Shown one piece after another: positions 9,095 through 18,644 of a stretch of DNA of 64,000 bases. The position numbers and the translations under genes are program-made. Source of the DNA: CAXBNB01 sp049115735 (GTDB lineage: Bacteria > Bacteroidota > Bacteroidia > Cytophagales > Cyclobacteriaceae); assembly GCA_049115735.1 (NCBI GenBank), contig JAGDZP010000005.1, forward strand, positions 310,001-374,000. Reading direction: 5' to 3'. Position 1 is the first letter of the stretch. Each line of letters begins with the position of its first letter. Below the pieces are notes generated by a model. The model saw only the letters and a list, made by a program, of their open reading frames with translations. It made no database searches and was not told the DNA's origin.

Positions 9095-9742
9095 TTACTT
9101 ATTTAATGCACAAAATGGATTTGACATTTTTTCTTTTCCTATTGTGGTTGTTCCTCCGTGCCCTGGGTACACTGTGGTATCGTCATCCAACACAAATAGT
9201 TCAGTATGAATGCTCTGAATGAGTTGTTCAAAATTTCCACCGGGCAAATCAGTACGTCCAATACTCCCATCAAACAAGACATCTCCTCCAATACAAACTT
9301 TCTGCTCTTTGTTGATAAAGGCAATATGTCCTGGTGCATGTCCTGGTACAAAGACTATTTCAAAGGATGAATTTCCAAAATCCAGCGTATCGCTTACATC
9401 AAAATATCCGTCTGCTTCAGCTTCGTTATAGTTTGTAAAACCATACGCCGGAGCATAGACCTTCACAGAGCGAAGGGTTTCTTCATCAGCTTTGTGAATA
9501 TATAAACCCACACCATATTTATCCTTTACGAATTGATTGCCAAAAACATGATCAATATGGCAATGAGTATTCACAAGCTTCACAACATTCAAATTCTCAG
9601 ATTCGATAAATGAGGTTAGCTCTTCCTCTTCCTGCCTTTCATAACATCCCGGATCTACTATTATGGCCTCTTTAGATTCATCGTAGATGACATAGGTATT
9701 TTCCATAAAGGCATTAAAAACAAAGTTTTGTATTTCAATCAT
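9095..9742 (-). CDS. Metallo-beta-lactamase-fold hydrolase (glyoxalase II-like)
   Basis: 215 residues. The zinc-binding motif HxHxDH is present as THCHIDH at about 60-66. Further ligands are seen in VPGHAPGH, in GGDVLFDGSIGRTD and in the C-terminal YPGHG. The overall pattern (IVDPGCYE, GRTDLPGG) is that of the YcbL/glyoxalase II group, which hydrolyse thioesters such as S-lactoylglutathione or related compounds. The precise substrate cannot be read from sequence. No signal peptide, so cytoplasmic. First gene of a minus-strand operon with pssA; divergent from the FAD oxidoreductase across 128 nt. Confidence 0.9.
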   Translation of the reverse strand: MIEIQNFVFNAFMENTYVIYDESKEAIIVDPGCYERQEEEELTSFIESENLNVVKLVNTHCHIDHVFGNQFVKDKYGVGLYIHKADEETLRSVKVYAPAYGFTNYNEAEADGYFDVSDTLDFGNSSFEIVFVPGHAPGHIAFINKEQKVCIGGDVLFDGSIGRTDLPGGNFEQLIQSIHTELFVLDDDTTVYPGHGGTTTIGKEKMSNPFCALNK

Positions 9743-9870
9743 ATTGATGTGCTAAAAACGCAAATTTGTATGTTTATTAGTCAATAACAAATTTTGAACA
9801 AAGCATAAACCATGAAGGAAATTGCTTGAGGTATGAGTAAGATATACAAAACTCAACAGGGCACTAGGAA

Positions 9871-10920
9871 ATGATAGACTATTTGATTGTTGGCCATGGG
9901 TTGGCAGGAGCGATACTTTCTCAAGAGTTATTGAAAGCGAACAAAAGAATAATGGTCTTTAATGAGCCTTCAATGAACAGCGCATCGTTGGTTGCGGGGG
10001 GCTTGTATAATCCTATTACTGGAAGGAAAATGGTGAAGACATGGAATGCAGACAAGTTGTTTCCACTAATAGAACCGTTTTATTCAGCCCTGGAAAGTGA
10101 GCTGGATGCAAAGTTTCTAAATAACATTGGTATATACAGGCCATTCCTTTCAATTGAAGAACAAAACGAATGGCAGGGTAAAAGTGCCGCGGATGAATAT
10201 GCGCCATATGTTGAACAAGTTTATACAAGTTCACAGTCCAAGCATCAGCTCAATGATCCCTTTGGTGGACTCCAGCTAAAAATGGCGGGATATGTCGATA
10301 CTAAAAAACTAATTACAGCCAATAAAAAGTGCCTTAAAGATAAGGGGATTTATAAGGAATTGATGTTTAAACAAGACCAGTTAGAAATACAAGAACCTGG
10401 GTTTCGCTATGCTGGTGAAGAATATCAAAGAATAATTTTTTGTAATGGCTATAATCTGGTTGGCAAAGGGTGGTTTGATTGGTTGCCATACAGGCCTGTG
10501 AAAGGGGAAATATTGAACATAGAATTGGATAAGGAAATAAACACAATTCTCAATCGGGGGGTATTCATACTACCAACAGCTGGGACATCCTCAAGGGTGG
10601 GTTCAACCTACAACTGGAGGGAGATAGATGATTTACCAACAAAAGAAGGACAAGAAGAAATAGAGGAGAAACTACAAAAAATATACAAGGGTTCTTACAG
10701 TGTAGAATCTGCTGCTGCAGGAATAAGACCTGCAACAAAGGACAGACGGCCCTTTATTGGATTGGAACCTGAAAACGAAAATGTTGGGATATTCAATGGT
10801 TTTGGTTCCAAAGGGGTTTCTTTGATACCCTATTATGCCAAAATGTTTGTGAAGTATCTGGAAGGAAAAGGAGACCTTGATTCTGAGGTAAATGTTTATC
10901 GCTATTTTTCTCTATCTTAG
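9871..10920 (+). CDS. FAD-dependent oxidoreductase (DAO family)
   Basis: 349 residues. The N-terminus has the Rossmann FAD-binding glycine motif (IVGHGLAGA, residues 6-14, a GxGxxG variant) followed by the second strand ending in VFNEP. The C-terminal part shows the D-amino acid oxidase family features: PVKGEIL before the last third, AAGIRPATKDRRPFIG near 285, and GFGSKGVSL near 310. Related proteins oxidise amino or imino groups, such as glycine or D-amino acids. The substrate here is unknown. No export signal. The stop is at 10918-10920, and the next gene most likely starts 13 or more nt later, so the two are probably co-transcribed. Confidence 0.88.
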   Translation: MIDYLIVGHGLAGAILSQELLKANKRIMVFNEPSMNSASLVAGGLYNPITGRKMVKTWNADKLFPLIEPFYSALESELDAKFLNNIGIYRPFLSIEEQNEWQGKSAADEYAPYVEQVYTSSQSKHQLNDPFGGLQLKMAGYVDTKKLITANKKCLKDKGIYKELMFKQDQLEIQEPGFRYAGEEYQRIIFCNGYNLVGKGWFDWLPYRPVKGEILNIELDKEINTILNRGVFILPTAGTSSRVGSTYNWREIDDLPTKEGQEEIEEKLQKIYKGSYSVESAAAGIRPATKDRRPFIGLEPENENVGIFNGFGSKGVSLIPYYAKMFVKYLEGKGDLDSEVNVYRYFSLS

Positions 10921-10933
10921 ATTTACGATTGCT

Positions 10934-13900
10934 GTGGAAGTTTTGAAAAGTGCAAAATATAAATTCTTGAGAGCCTGGATGCTGGTTATTCTGCTAGGGG
11001 TTGGTTTTATGGCCAGTGCTCAGGAACACCGTAAGGCATTTGGACAAAACAGGTTACAGTTCAAGAAATTTGATTGGTTCTACTATAGCACCGACAATTT
11101 TGACATCCACTATTACAACAATGGGCAGGAATACGCCAAGCTAGCGCTGGAATATCTAGAAAAGGAATATGATAACCTGACAGATATCTTAGGCTATGCC
11201 CCTTATGCCAAGACAAAGATTTTTCTTTACAACTCTCCTTCAGATATGCTCCAAAGCAATATTGGAGTTGATGGTGCTACTTTTACTATTGCCGGGCAAA
11301 CAAGCTTTGTGAAGCTTCAAGTTGAAATAGCCTACCCTGGAAGCCTCTCCGACTTCAAAGAAGAACTTCATTACAAAATTACCAAGATGCTCATAGAAGA
11401 TATGATGTTTGGTGGTAGTCTGGCAGAAATGTTTCAAAGCGCTTATTTACTAAACCTCCCACAATGGTTCGTAAAGGGTGCTTCAAAATATGTAGCCCAT
11501 GGGTGGAATGTGGAGATGGATGATTATGTCAGAGACTATTTTAAAAACTCTAAAGACAGAAAGCTGACACGCATCAAGAACCTGGAAGGAGAGAAAGCAG
11601 TTTTGATAGGCCAGTCAATGTGGAACTTCATTGCACTGAAATATGGTGAAAGCAATATATCCAATGTTTTAAATCTGACCAGAATTATCCGTAATGTAGA
11701 GCACAGTATAGCCAGTACGCTCGGTGTTCCATTCAATCAATTCATGGCTGAGTGGATTGAATATTACCAGAAGTCCAATGATATGGTGATAAATGGATAT
11801 ATTGAACCTCGGGAAGAAGAAATTATCGAAGGCGAAGGTAGAAAAAGCATTAACTTCAAAAATGTGAAATTCAGCCCGGACGGCTCGAAGGTGGTTTACT
11901 CAGAAAACCTCAATGGTCGCTACAAGCTGAAAATAAAAGATCTGACAAGCGGCGAAGAAACCAAGCTGCTGACCACAGGCAATAATGTAATCAACCAGGA
12001 TGTAGATTATGACCTGCCATTGGTAGAGTGGATTTCTGATACCAAAATAGGGATGGTACAAAACTGGTATGGGTTCAACTACTTGCTAACCTACGACCTG
12101 GAGACGAAAGAAAAGACACGTAAGTCGCTACTGAAATTCAATCAGATTAAATCCATCAGCTTTCATAGGAATGGTAAGTTGGCGGTGATTAGTGCCGATG
12201 TGGAGGCGCATAATGATTTATACTTGATCAGTCTGTCAAGAAATGCCATAAAAAGATTGACTAGAGATAAATGGGATGATTTTGATCCGAGCTTTGTACC
12301 AGGATCAGACGCCATTGTCTTTAGCTCAAATAGGCCTGCGGATTCCCTGGACCATAAGTTAAGCGACATTGATGAGTCTAAGAAAATATTCAACCTATTT
12401 CTCTTCGACCTGGATACCACCAAAAATGTGCTCAGAAGGGTAACCAACACTTTTGGCAATGATACCAAACCAATGGCGCTTGATGATAAGACCATCTACT
12501 TTCTTAGTGACCAGAAGGGTATATCTAATTTGTATAGATACGATTTAGACAACAATCTAAACTATCAGGTATCCAGTTTTAGTAGTAGTATAATTGACTA
12601 TGACATTGATGCCAGGTCGAAGGATATTACTTACCTGATGAGATACAAAGGGAACAAACGGCTTTTTCACACTAAGAATTTTATTCTTGATAAGAATTCA
12701 TTTTCCCCACAGACCTTACGTAATCAGCTAAAACAAATAGAATTTTTACGCAAGCGAAGAGAAGAGCAAACTATCATTGAAGTGATAGAAGCACCTAAGG
12801 AAAAGAAACCCGATCCAGTTGATGAAACTGGAAAAAAACTGGTAGATACCGATTACTACGTCTTTGATGACGACTTATCGGAAGAAGAGGTGGTCAACAC
12901 GGAAAGCTATGAGTTTGAGGATGAAGAGGAAGAGGAGGGAGACCGGGATGTAAGCTCTTTTTCGTTTTTATCGAATTACCGAAAAGTTCAAAGAAAACCG
13001 ACAGTAACAGGACCTTTGCCTTACGAGACTGCAATCTCTGCGGATAATGTAATTACCTCTTTCGTCATGGATCCATTAAGAGGCTTTGGAATTTTGTTTG
13101 AAACAGAGATGAACGATGTGCTCGAGAATCATAAATTCTACGGTGGATTTTTGTCGATTACCGACTTGAGAAGTGGCGACTTCTTTGCTGAATATCAATT
13201 CATCAAATACAAGATTGATTTTCATACTCGTTTTGATCGAAAATCCTTTTTGATCGAGAACAGTTTGGGTGATCAAAACAATCCAATATACGACGATGTA
13301 GCGCAGAAGTATATCCTGAACACTTATACCGTTGGTGCATCTCTCCCATTTAGTGTGAATACAAGGTTGAAAGTAAGTCCGTTTATGGCTTTCACAACTT
13401 TCAATAACCTAAATGCAGAAGTAATTTCTAACCGCTATGCCCCTACTACTCCACCAGCTCAAGATTCTCGACGTGTATTTGCAGGGTTGAAATCGGAATT
13501 AATATTTGATAATGCTTTAGTTAATGGTCTGAACCTATACGAAGGAACGAGAGCGAAACTGGCCTTTCAAACTTATGGAGGGATAACGGATGGTGATAAG
13601 AGCTTTAGTAATGTGACTCTGGATATACGCCACTATCAAAAAATATATAGGGAATTGATTTTTGCTACCCGATTGTACTACGGAAGGTCTTTTGGGAACA
13701 ATCCCAAAAGATATTTGCTCGGAGGCTTAGACAACTGGCTGTTCAATAGGACCGATGAAAGCAGCCTGGACTCTGGAATACTGGATGCCTTAAATCCAAA
13801 CCAGACTCTGGATGTACCTTTAAGTGGAAGTAGTCCTCTAAACTTCAACAACCAGCGAGACAACAGCGATGTGCTTTTTGTAGAATATGTTAACCTAAGG

Positions 13901-14311
13901 GGTTTCAATTATAATAAACTCAATGGTACCAACGTACTGACATTCAATGCTGAGATGAGAGTACCCATTGTCAAGATATTTCATAGAGGTTCCATCACCT
14001 CAAATTTCCTTAGGAATTTTCAGTTCATAGGCTTCTATGACCTTGGCTCCTCTTGGACAGGATCTTCGCCGTTTAGCGATGAAAATGATGTGGGAATAAA
14101 AGTAATCAAGCCAGGGGCAGGCAATGAGGATTCACGATCACCATTCGAAGCAGTGATTAGAACCTCAAGAAGCCCATGGCTGGCCAGCTATGGTTTTGGT
14201 TTGCGAACTGTGATGCTGGGGTACTACATGAGGTTTGATTTTGCTAAGCCAATTGAAGATTATTCCATTGGTCCAATGAAATTCTATCTCACTCTTGGAT
14301 ACGACTTCTAA
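10934..14311 (+). CDS. TolB-like propeller fused to an outer-membrane beta-barrel
   Basis: About 1125 residues. An ATG at 10892 would overlap the previous gene by 29 nt. A GTG at 10934 or TTG at 10943 gives a more normal signal peptide (WMLVILLGVGFMASAQ), so I place the start at 10934. Segments: a peptidase-MA-like helical domain (about 30-300) without HExxH; a TolB/DPP-IV-like beta-propeller (about 310-600, with FSPDGSKVVYSENLNGRYK and FDPSFVPGSDAIVFSSNRP); an acidic linker (DDDLSEEEVVNTES...EEEEEG, about 655-690); and a C-terminal BamA/surface-antigen-like barrel ending YLTLGYDF. It is probably anchored in the outer membrane with the propeller in the periplasm. Function unknown. Confidence 0.8.
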   Translation: MEVLKSAKYKFLRAWMLVILLGVGFMASAQEHRKAFGQNRLQFKKFDWFYYSTDNFDIHYYNNGQEYAKLALEYLEKEYDNLTDILGYAPYAKTKIFLYNSPSDMLQSNIGVDGATFTIAGQTSFVKLQVEIAYPGSLSDFKEELHYKITKMLIEDMMFGGSLAEMFQSAYLLNLPQWFVKGASKYVAHGWNVEMDDYVRDYFKNSKDRKLTRIKNLEGEKAVLIGQSMWNFIALKYGESNISNVLNLTRIIRNVEHSIASTLGVPFNQFMAEWIEYYQKSNDMVINGYIEPREEEIIEGEGRKSINFKNVKFSPDGSKVVYSENLNGRYKLKIKDLTSGEETKLLTTGNNVINQDVDYDLPLVEWISDTKIGMVQNWYGFNYLLTYDLETKEKTRKSLLKFNQIKSISFHRNGKLAVISADVEAHNDLYLISLSRNAIKRLTRDKWDDFDPSFVPGSDAIVFSSNRPADSLDHKLSDIDESKKIFNLFLFDLDTTKNVLRRVTNTFGNDTKPMALDDKTIYFLSDQKGISNLYRYDLDNNLNYQVSSFSSSIIDYDIDARSKDITYLMRYKGNKRLFHTKNFILDKNSFSPQTLRNQLKQIEFLRKRREEQTIIEVIEAPKEKKPDPVDETGKKLVDTDYYVFDDDLSEEEVVNTESYEFEDEEEEEGDRDVSSFSFLSNYRKVQRKPTVTGPLPYETAISADNVITSFVMDPLRGFGILFETEMNDVLENHKFYGGFLSITDLRSGDFFAEYQFIKYKIDFHTRFDRKSFLIENSLGDQNNPIYDDVAQKYILNTYTVGASLPFSVNTRLKVSPFMAFTTFNNLNAEVISNRYAPTTPPAQDSRRVFAGLKSELIFDNALVNGLNLYEGTRAKLAFQTYGGITDGDKSFSNVTLDIRHYQKIYRELIFATRLYYGRSFGNNPKRYLLGGLDNWLFNRTDESSLDSGILDALNPNQTLDVPLSGSSPLNFNNQRDNSDVLFVEYVNLRGFNYNKLNGTNVLTFNAEMRVPIVKIFHRGSITSNFLRNFQFIGFYDLGSSWTGSSPFSDENDVGIKVIKPGAGNEDSRSPFEAVIRTSRSPWLASYGFGLRTVMLGYYMRFDFAKPIEDYSIGPMKFYLTLGYDF

Positions 14312-14363
14312 CATCCGACTGACGATATTTTCTATAACTTGATTTATTTGTACATTTTTGTGC

Positions 14364-15236
14364 ATGACTAAATCCATGACTGGCTATGGCCAAATCATTT
14401 CAGAAAATGGCTCTTACACGATTCAGGCCGAACTGAAAACCCTCAACTCTAAATTCTTCGATCTTTCACTTAGACTTCCTAAGGAACTATCAGCTCTGGA
14501 ATACAATATCAGAGATATTCTTAGCAAGGGATTGGTACGGGGAAAGGCATCTTTCTCTTTGGAAATTGAACTGCAAGAAGGTGCGCAGGGGTCTGTCTAC
14601 AATGCTGATACATTCAACGCTCTTTTCAAAGAGTTAAAAACTTTGTCAAATGACTACCAGGTGAGTGAGGCTGATATATTTAATAATGTACTTAAACTCC
14701 CCGAAGTGTTACAACAGACAGATGCTTCCATCGATCAAATCGATGAAGAACGGGCATTGACCATGGTTCAGGAAGTGGTTGGAAAATGCGATGCATTTAG
14801 AATTCAGGAAGGTCAATCATTGGAGACAGCTTTAATGGACAGTATATCTTCGATATCAGGCAACCTGCAATTAATCAAAGAGCATGAGCCATCAAGAACT
14901 CAGAATATCAAGGCAAGAATATCGGATTCAATGAATGACTTGATCGACAAGACCAAAATCGATGAAAATCGTTTTGAGCAGGAATTAATTTATTACATAG
15001 AAAAACTAGACATTAACGAGGAGCTCGTGAGGCTGAGCAACCATCTAAAATACTTTGAAGAAACTATAGCACTCCCAACTTCGCAAGGGAAGAAACTGGG
15101 ATTCATTGGTCAGGAAATGGGAAGAGAGATCAACACCATCGGATCTAAAGCCAATGATGTTACTATTCAAAGACTTGTTGTAGAAATGAAGGATGAGTTA
15201 GAAAAAATTAAAGAGCAGATTTCTAATATTCTGTAG
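14364..15236 (+). CDS. YicC/YloC-family endoribonuclease
   Basis: 290 residues from the ATG at 14364; an in-frame TTG at 14358 is less likely because MTKSMTGYG is the canonical family start. The YicC N-terminal domain covers about 1-155 (with LNSKFFDLSLRLP and VRGKASFSLEIE). The DUF1732 domain covers the C-terminus (FEQELIYYIEKLDINEELVRL, GKKLGFIGQEMGREINTIGSKA). YicC proteins are RNases that cut structured RNAs and affect stress survival. Cytoplasmic. Its stop nearly touches the stop of the convergent acetyltransferase. Confidence 0.95.
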   Translation: MTKSMTGYGQIISENGSYTIQAELKTLNSKFFDLSLRLPKELSALEYNIRDILSKGLVRGKASFSLEIELQEGAQGSVYNADTFNALFKELKTLSNDYQVSEADIFNNVLKLPEVLQQTDASIDQIDEERALTMVQEVVGKCDAFRIQEGQSLETALMDSISSISGNLQLIKEHEPSRTQNIKARISDSMNDLIDKTKIDENRFEQELIYYIEKLDINEELVRLSNHLKYFEETIALPTSQGKKLGFIGQEMGREINTIGSKANDVTIQRLVVEMKDELEKIKEQISNIL

Positions 15237-15237
15237 C

Positions 15238-15690
15238 CTATTCCTTCATCCATTCAAAGATCTCATAAGAGTCTCCGTGCATGCCTAGATTGGAATATGC
15301 CGCCTTGGCTCGTTGGTTATCCTTATATACATATAGCCTGATACCCGTATAATTTGGGTCTTCAGCTACCATTTGTTTTACATGATGGTAGAGCTTCTTA
15401 TAAACACCGTGCCATCGATGCTTTTTGTGAACAAATACTGATTGAATCCAAAGTGTGGTGCCATTTCTCCAGTCGCTCCACTCATAGGTAGTGAGTAGAC
15501 TGCCTACTACTTCTCCCTCTAGCTCTGCCACAAAATACTGCCCTTTAGATTCATCTGAGAAAACCTGGTCTACACCCTTTTGCACAGTCTCCTTATCTAG
15601 GTCAATATCCTCTGTTTCCTTCGCCAGACCAAGCTGAAACTTGACAATATATTTAGCATCCGAAGGTTGTGCTTTTCTCACTTCTATCAT
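15238..15690 (-). CDS. GNAT-family N-acetyltransferase
   Basis: 150 residues spanning one GNAT fold: an N-terminal 'IEVRKAQPSDAKYIVKF' strand-helix, the central strand GQYFVAELEGEVVGSLL, and motif A with WIQSVFVHKKHRWHGVYKKL. Here the acetyl-CoA pyrophosphate loop usually reads R/Q-x-x-G-x-G/A and appears as HRWHGV. The end, RAKAAYSNLGM, is the typical 'A...Y..LGF' motif. The acceptor substrate cannot be predicted. It is a single gene in convergent orientation with the YicC RNase. Confidence 0.9.
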   Translation of the reverse strand: MIEVRKAQPSDAKYIVKFQLGLAKETEDIDLDKETVQKGVDQVFSDESKGQYFVAELEGEVVGSLLTTYEWSDWRNGTTLWIQSVFVHKKHRWHGVYKKLYHHVKQMVAEDPNYTGIRLYVYKDNQRAKAAYSNLGMHGDSYEIFEWMKE

Positions 15691-15776
15691 GGCAGTTTTG
15701 CTTTGTTGACTAGCAAATATTAGATTTTTAAATTCCTAATCACAATTAATTCTAGCACTAATTGTAACTTGCGGGG

Positions 15777-18053
15777 ATGTCTGAAATGGAGGAATTTGGC
15801 TATTTAGAAGATTTGAATCCACCCCAAAAAGAGGGTGTGATGAATGTGGAAGGGCCGTGTATGATCATAGCTGGAGCGGGCTCTGGGAAGACGCGTGTGC
15901 TTACTACCAGGATCGCTCATCTGATCAACAAACATGGTGTAGATCCCTTCTCAATTCTCTCTCTTACATTTACCAACAAAGCCGCGAAAGAAATGCGGAC
16001 GCGGATTGAGCAGATTGTTGGGAATGATGCCCGCAACCTTTGGATGGGTACTTTTCATTCCGTTTTTTCCAGAATATTAAGAGCTGAAGCAGACAAACTT
16101 GGATTTCCAAGCCACTTCACCATCTACGATTCTGATGATACCAAATCCTTGATAAGAAATATTGTGAAAGGCTTCAACCTGGACGACAAGGTATATAAGG
16201 CGAATGTGGTTTACAACCGTATATCGGGAGCTAAGAACCGTCTGGTATCCTGGCAGGAATATCAGAACAATCCCATCTACATGCAAGACGATATCGACAA
16301 TCGTAAGTCGGAGATGGGGCGTATCTACAAGGAATATGTGCAGCGCTGCTTCAAGGCTGATGCCATGGATTTTGACGATTTGCTGTTTTACACCAATGTC
16401 CTGTTTAGGGATCATATAGATGTGCTCAATAAATACCAACAACGATTTCAGTATGTACTGGTGGATGAGTTTCAGGATACGAATATTTCCCAATACATGA
16501 TTACGAAAAAGCTGGCGGCAGTTCGTAGGAATATTTGTGTAGTGGGGGATGACGCACAGAGTATTTATGCCTTCCGTGGAGCCAACATTCAAAACATCCT
16601 AAATTTCGAAAAAGACTATCCTGAGCTGAAGGTGATCAAACTGGAGCAGAACTACCGTTCTACCAAGAACATTGTGCATGCGGCTAATTCTGTAATAGAC
16701 AAAAACAAGTCTCAACTACAAAAGAGTGTTTGGACTGACAATACCCAGGGAGACCTCATTGATTTGATCAAAGCCACAACGGACAATGAGGAGGGTAAGC
16801 TGGTAGCTTCCGCGATATTCGAGGCTAAAGTCAACAACCAACTGCACAATTCAGATTTTGCAGTGCTCTATCGTACCAACAGCCAATCTAGGGCGATGGA
16901 GGAAGCACTGCGAAGAATGAATATAAAATACCGTATCATCGGTGGAGTGTCCTTTTATCAAAGGAAGGAAATAAAGGACGTATTGTCTTACATCCGCTAT
17001 GCAGTTAATCAAAACGATGAGCAGGCTCTGAGAAGGATTATCAACCTACCCAAAAGGGGAATTGGTGACTCATCAGTGGAAAAATTGGTGGTAGCGGCTG
17101 CTGAAAATAACACTACTATATGGGAAGTAATGCAACATGCTGGTAGCTTCCTATCAGGCAGGGCGGCAAATGCTATTTCAGGTTTCGTCACCTTAATCAA
17201 GGGCTGCATTTTGGCCATCCAAAAAAAAGATGCATTTGAAGCTGCATCTCAAATAGCAAAGAATTCTGGTTTACTCAAAGACCTATATGACGATAAGACT
17301 ATAGAAGGAAGAAGCCGCTATGAGAACGTACAGGAATTGCTGAATGGAATAAAGGAATTTGTCGACAACCCGGAAACTGAAGACAAAAGCATGGCGGCAT
17401 TCCTACAGGAAATTGCACTACTGACGGATGCAGACAGTCAAGACAAAATGGATACTGACTTTGTGACCCTGATGACAATCCATATGGCCAAGGGGCTTGA
17501 ATTCAAGAATGTATATTTGGTTGGAATGGAAGAGGATCTTTTCCCATCGCAAATGATGTTAAGTTCAAGAGATGACCTGGAGGAGGAGCGTAGGTTGTTT
17601 TATGTGGCCATTACTAGGGCCGAACAAAAACTTACCTTGAGTTATGCCTTGACAAGGTATCGTTTTGGGAGCTTGAAAACCTGTGAGCCAAGTAGGTTCT
17701 TAGAAGAGATCGATCGTGATTTTATCAAAATCAATCAGAAGTACGTCAATTCGTTTACCCAACCTGCCACTAAGCGGGAGAGCAATCAAACAGCAAGGAA
17801 TTTCATATCTAATGTTCAGAGCACAAATGCTCGTACTTCTCCCAACACCATTGTGCACAAACCCTCGGCAAACTTTGCTCCTAGCGATACAACTGATCTC
17901 GCTGAAGGGATGAAAGTAGAGCATCCAAAATTCGGATTTGGTACGGTAACAAAAATGGAAGTTCAGGGAGCCAATCGCAAAGCACACATTTCATTTGAAA
18001 AGGCAGGAGAAAAAACCTTGCTGCTGTCTTTTGCGAAGTTGAGGGTGCTTTAG
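15777..18053 (+). CDS. UvrD/PcrA-type superfamily 1A DNA helicase
   Basis: 758 residues with the full SF1A motif set: Q motif LNPPQKEGV; Walker A in AGAGSGKTR (about 32-40); motif Ia TFTNKAAKEM; Walker B VDEFQDTN; motif III VGDDAQSIYAFRGA; motif IV QNYRST; motif V TIHMAKGLEF; motif VI YVAITRAEQKL. The C-terminal 60 residues hold a Tudor-like, RNAP- or DNA-contacting segment (VEHPKFGFGTVTKME), as in PcrA/UvrD. It unwinds DNA 3' to 5' in excision repair and in removing RecA filaments. It is 12 nt upstream of a uracil-DNA glycosylase gene, suggesting a repair operon. Confidence 0.95.
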   Translation: MSEMEEFGYLEDLNPPQKEGVMNVEGPCMIIAGAGSGKTRVLTTRIAHLINKHGVDPFSILSLTFTNKAAKEMRTRIEQIVGNDARNLWMGTFHSVFSRILRAEADKLGFPSHFTIYDSDDTKSLIRNIVKGFNLDDKVYKANVVYNRISGAKNRLVSWQEYQNNPIYMQDDIDNRKSEMGRIYKEYVQRCFKADAMDFDDLLFYTNVLFRDHIDVLNKYQQRFQYVLVDEFQDTNISQYMITKKLAAVRRNICVVGDDAQSIYAFRGANIQNILNFEKDYPELKVIKLEQNYRSTKNIVHAANSVIDKNKSQLQKSVWTDNTQGDLIDLIKATTDNEEGKLVASAIFEAKVNNQLHNSDFAVLYRTNSQSRAMEEALRRMNIKYRIIGGVSFYQRKEIKDVLSYIRYAVNQNDEQALRRIINLPKRGIGDSSVEKLVVAAAENNTTIWEVMQHAGSFLSGRAANAISGFVTLIKGCILAIQKKDAFEAASQIAKNSGLLKDLYDDKTIEGRSRYENVQELLNGIKEFVDNPETEDKSMAAFLQEIALLTDADSQDKMDTDFVTLMTIHMAKGLEFKNVYLVGMEEDLFPSQMMLSSRDDLEEERRLFYVAITRAEQKLTLSYALTRYRFGSLKTCEPSRFLEEIDRDFIKINQKYVNSFTQPATKRESNQTARNFISNVQSTNARTSPNTIVHKPSANFAPSDTTDLAEGMKVEHPKFGFGTVTKMEVQGANRKAHISFEKAGEKTLLLSFAKLRVL

Positions 18054-18065
18054 TCAATTTCAAAT

Positions 18066-18644
18066 ATGGAAGCAATTAATAGCTTACTAGAAGAAATCTG
18101 CTCCTGCCGTAAATGCGAAGAGCACCTACCCCTTGGCGCTAATCCTGTGGTTCAGTTTTCTGAAAATTCTAAAATATTAATTGTGGGTCAGGCACCAGGC
18201 ACCAAAGTTCATGCTTCGGGCGTTCCTTGGGATGATGCCAGTGGCAGAAACCTTAGAGGTTGGATGGGTGTTTCTGAAGATATTTTTTATGATGTGGAAA
18301 AAGTGGCCATTGTGGCCATGGGCTTTTGCTACCCCGGCAAGGGCAAATCGGGGGATTTACCACCTCGACCAGAATGTGCGGAGGCCTGGCACCAGCAAAT
18401 CATGGATCAACTCCCTAACCTTCAGATAACTTTGCTGATCGGACAATATGCTCAAAACCATTATTTGGAAGGCCAATTAAAGACATTAACGGAAACTGTA
18501 AAAAACTGGAAGTATTACGGATCTAAGACTTTTCCATTACCTCACCCATCTCCAAGAAATAATATTTGGATGAAAAAGAATCCCTGGTTTCAGGAAGAAG
18601 TGCTTCCGGCACTAAAAGAAAGAGTTTCTGTCTTATTGAGATAA
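18066..18644 (+). CDS. Uracil-DNA glycosylase family protein
   Basis: 192 residues. Motif 1 appears as ILIVGQAPGTK (about 38-48) and motif 3 as LPHPSPRNN (about 158-166). A CxxC pair (CRKCEEH) near residue 15 and later cysteines (CYPGKG, PECAEAW) recall the iron-sulfur type family 4/5 enzymes, although the spacing differs. Such enzymes remove uracil from DNA, starting base-excision repair. It follows the helicase gene by 12 nt on the same strand. The last 55 nt overlap the end of the convergent DUF2867 gene. Confidence 0.88.
   Translation: MEAINSLLEEICSCRKCEEHLPLGANPVVQFSENSKILIVGQAPGTKVHASGVPWDDASGRNLRGWMGVSEDIFYDVEKVAIVAMGFCYPGKGKSGDLPPRPECAEAWHQQIMDQLPNLQITLLIGQYAQNHYLEGQLKTLTETVKNWKYYGSKTFPLPHPSPRNNIWMKKNPWFQEEVLPALKERVSVLLR

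Noticed and set aside
10892..10933. ATG start of the TolB-like gene inside the preceding oxidoreductase
   Set aside because: It would add residues ahead of the signal peptide and overlap 29 nt of the upstream gene; GTG at 10934 or TTG at 10943 fits better.
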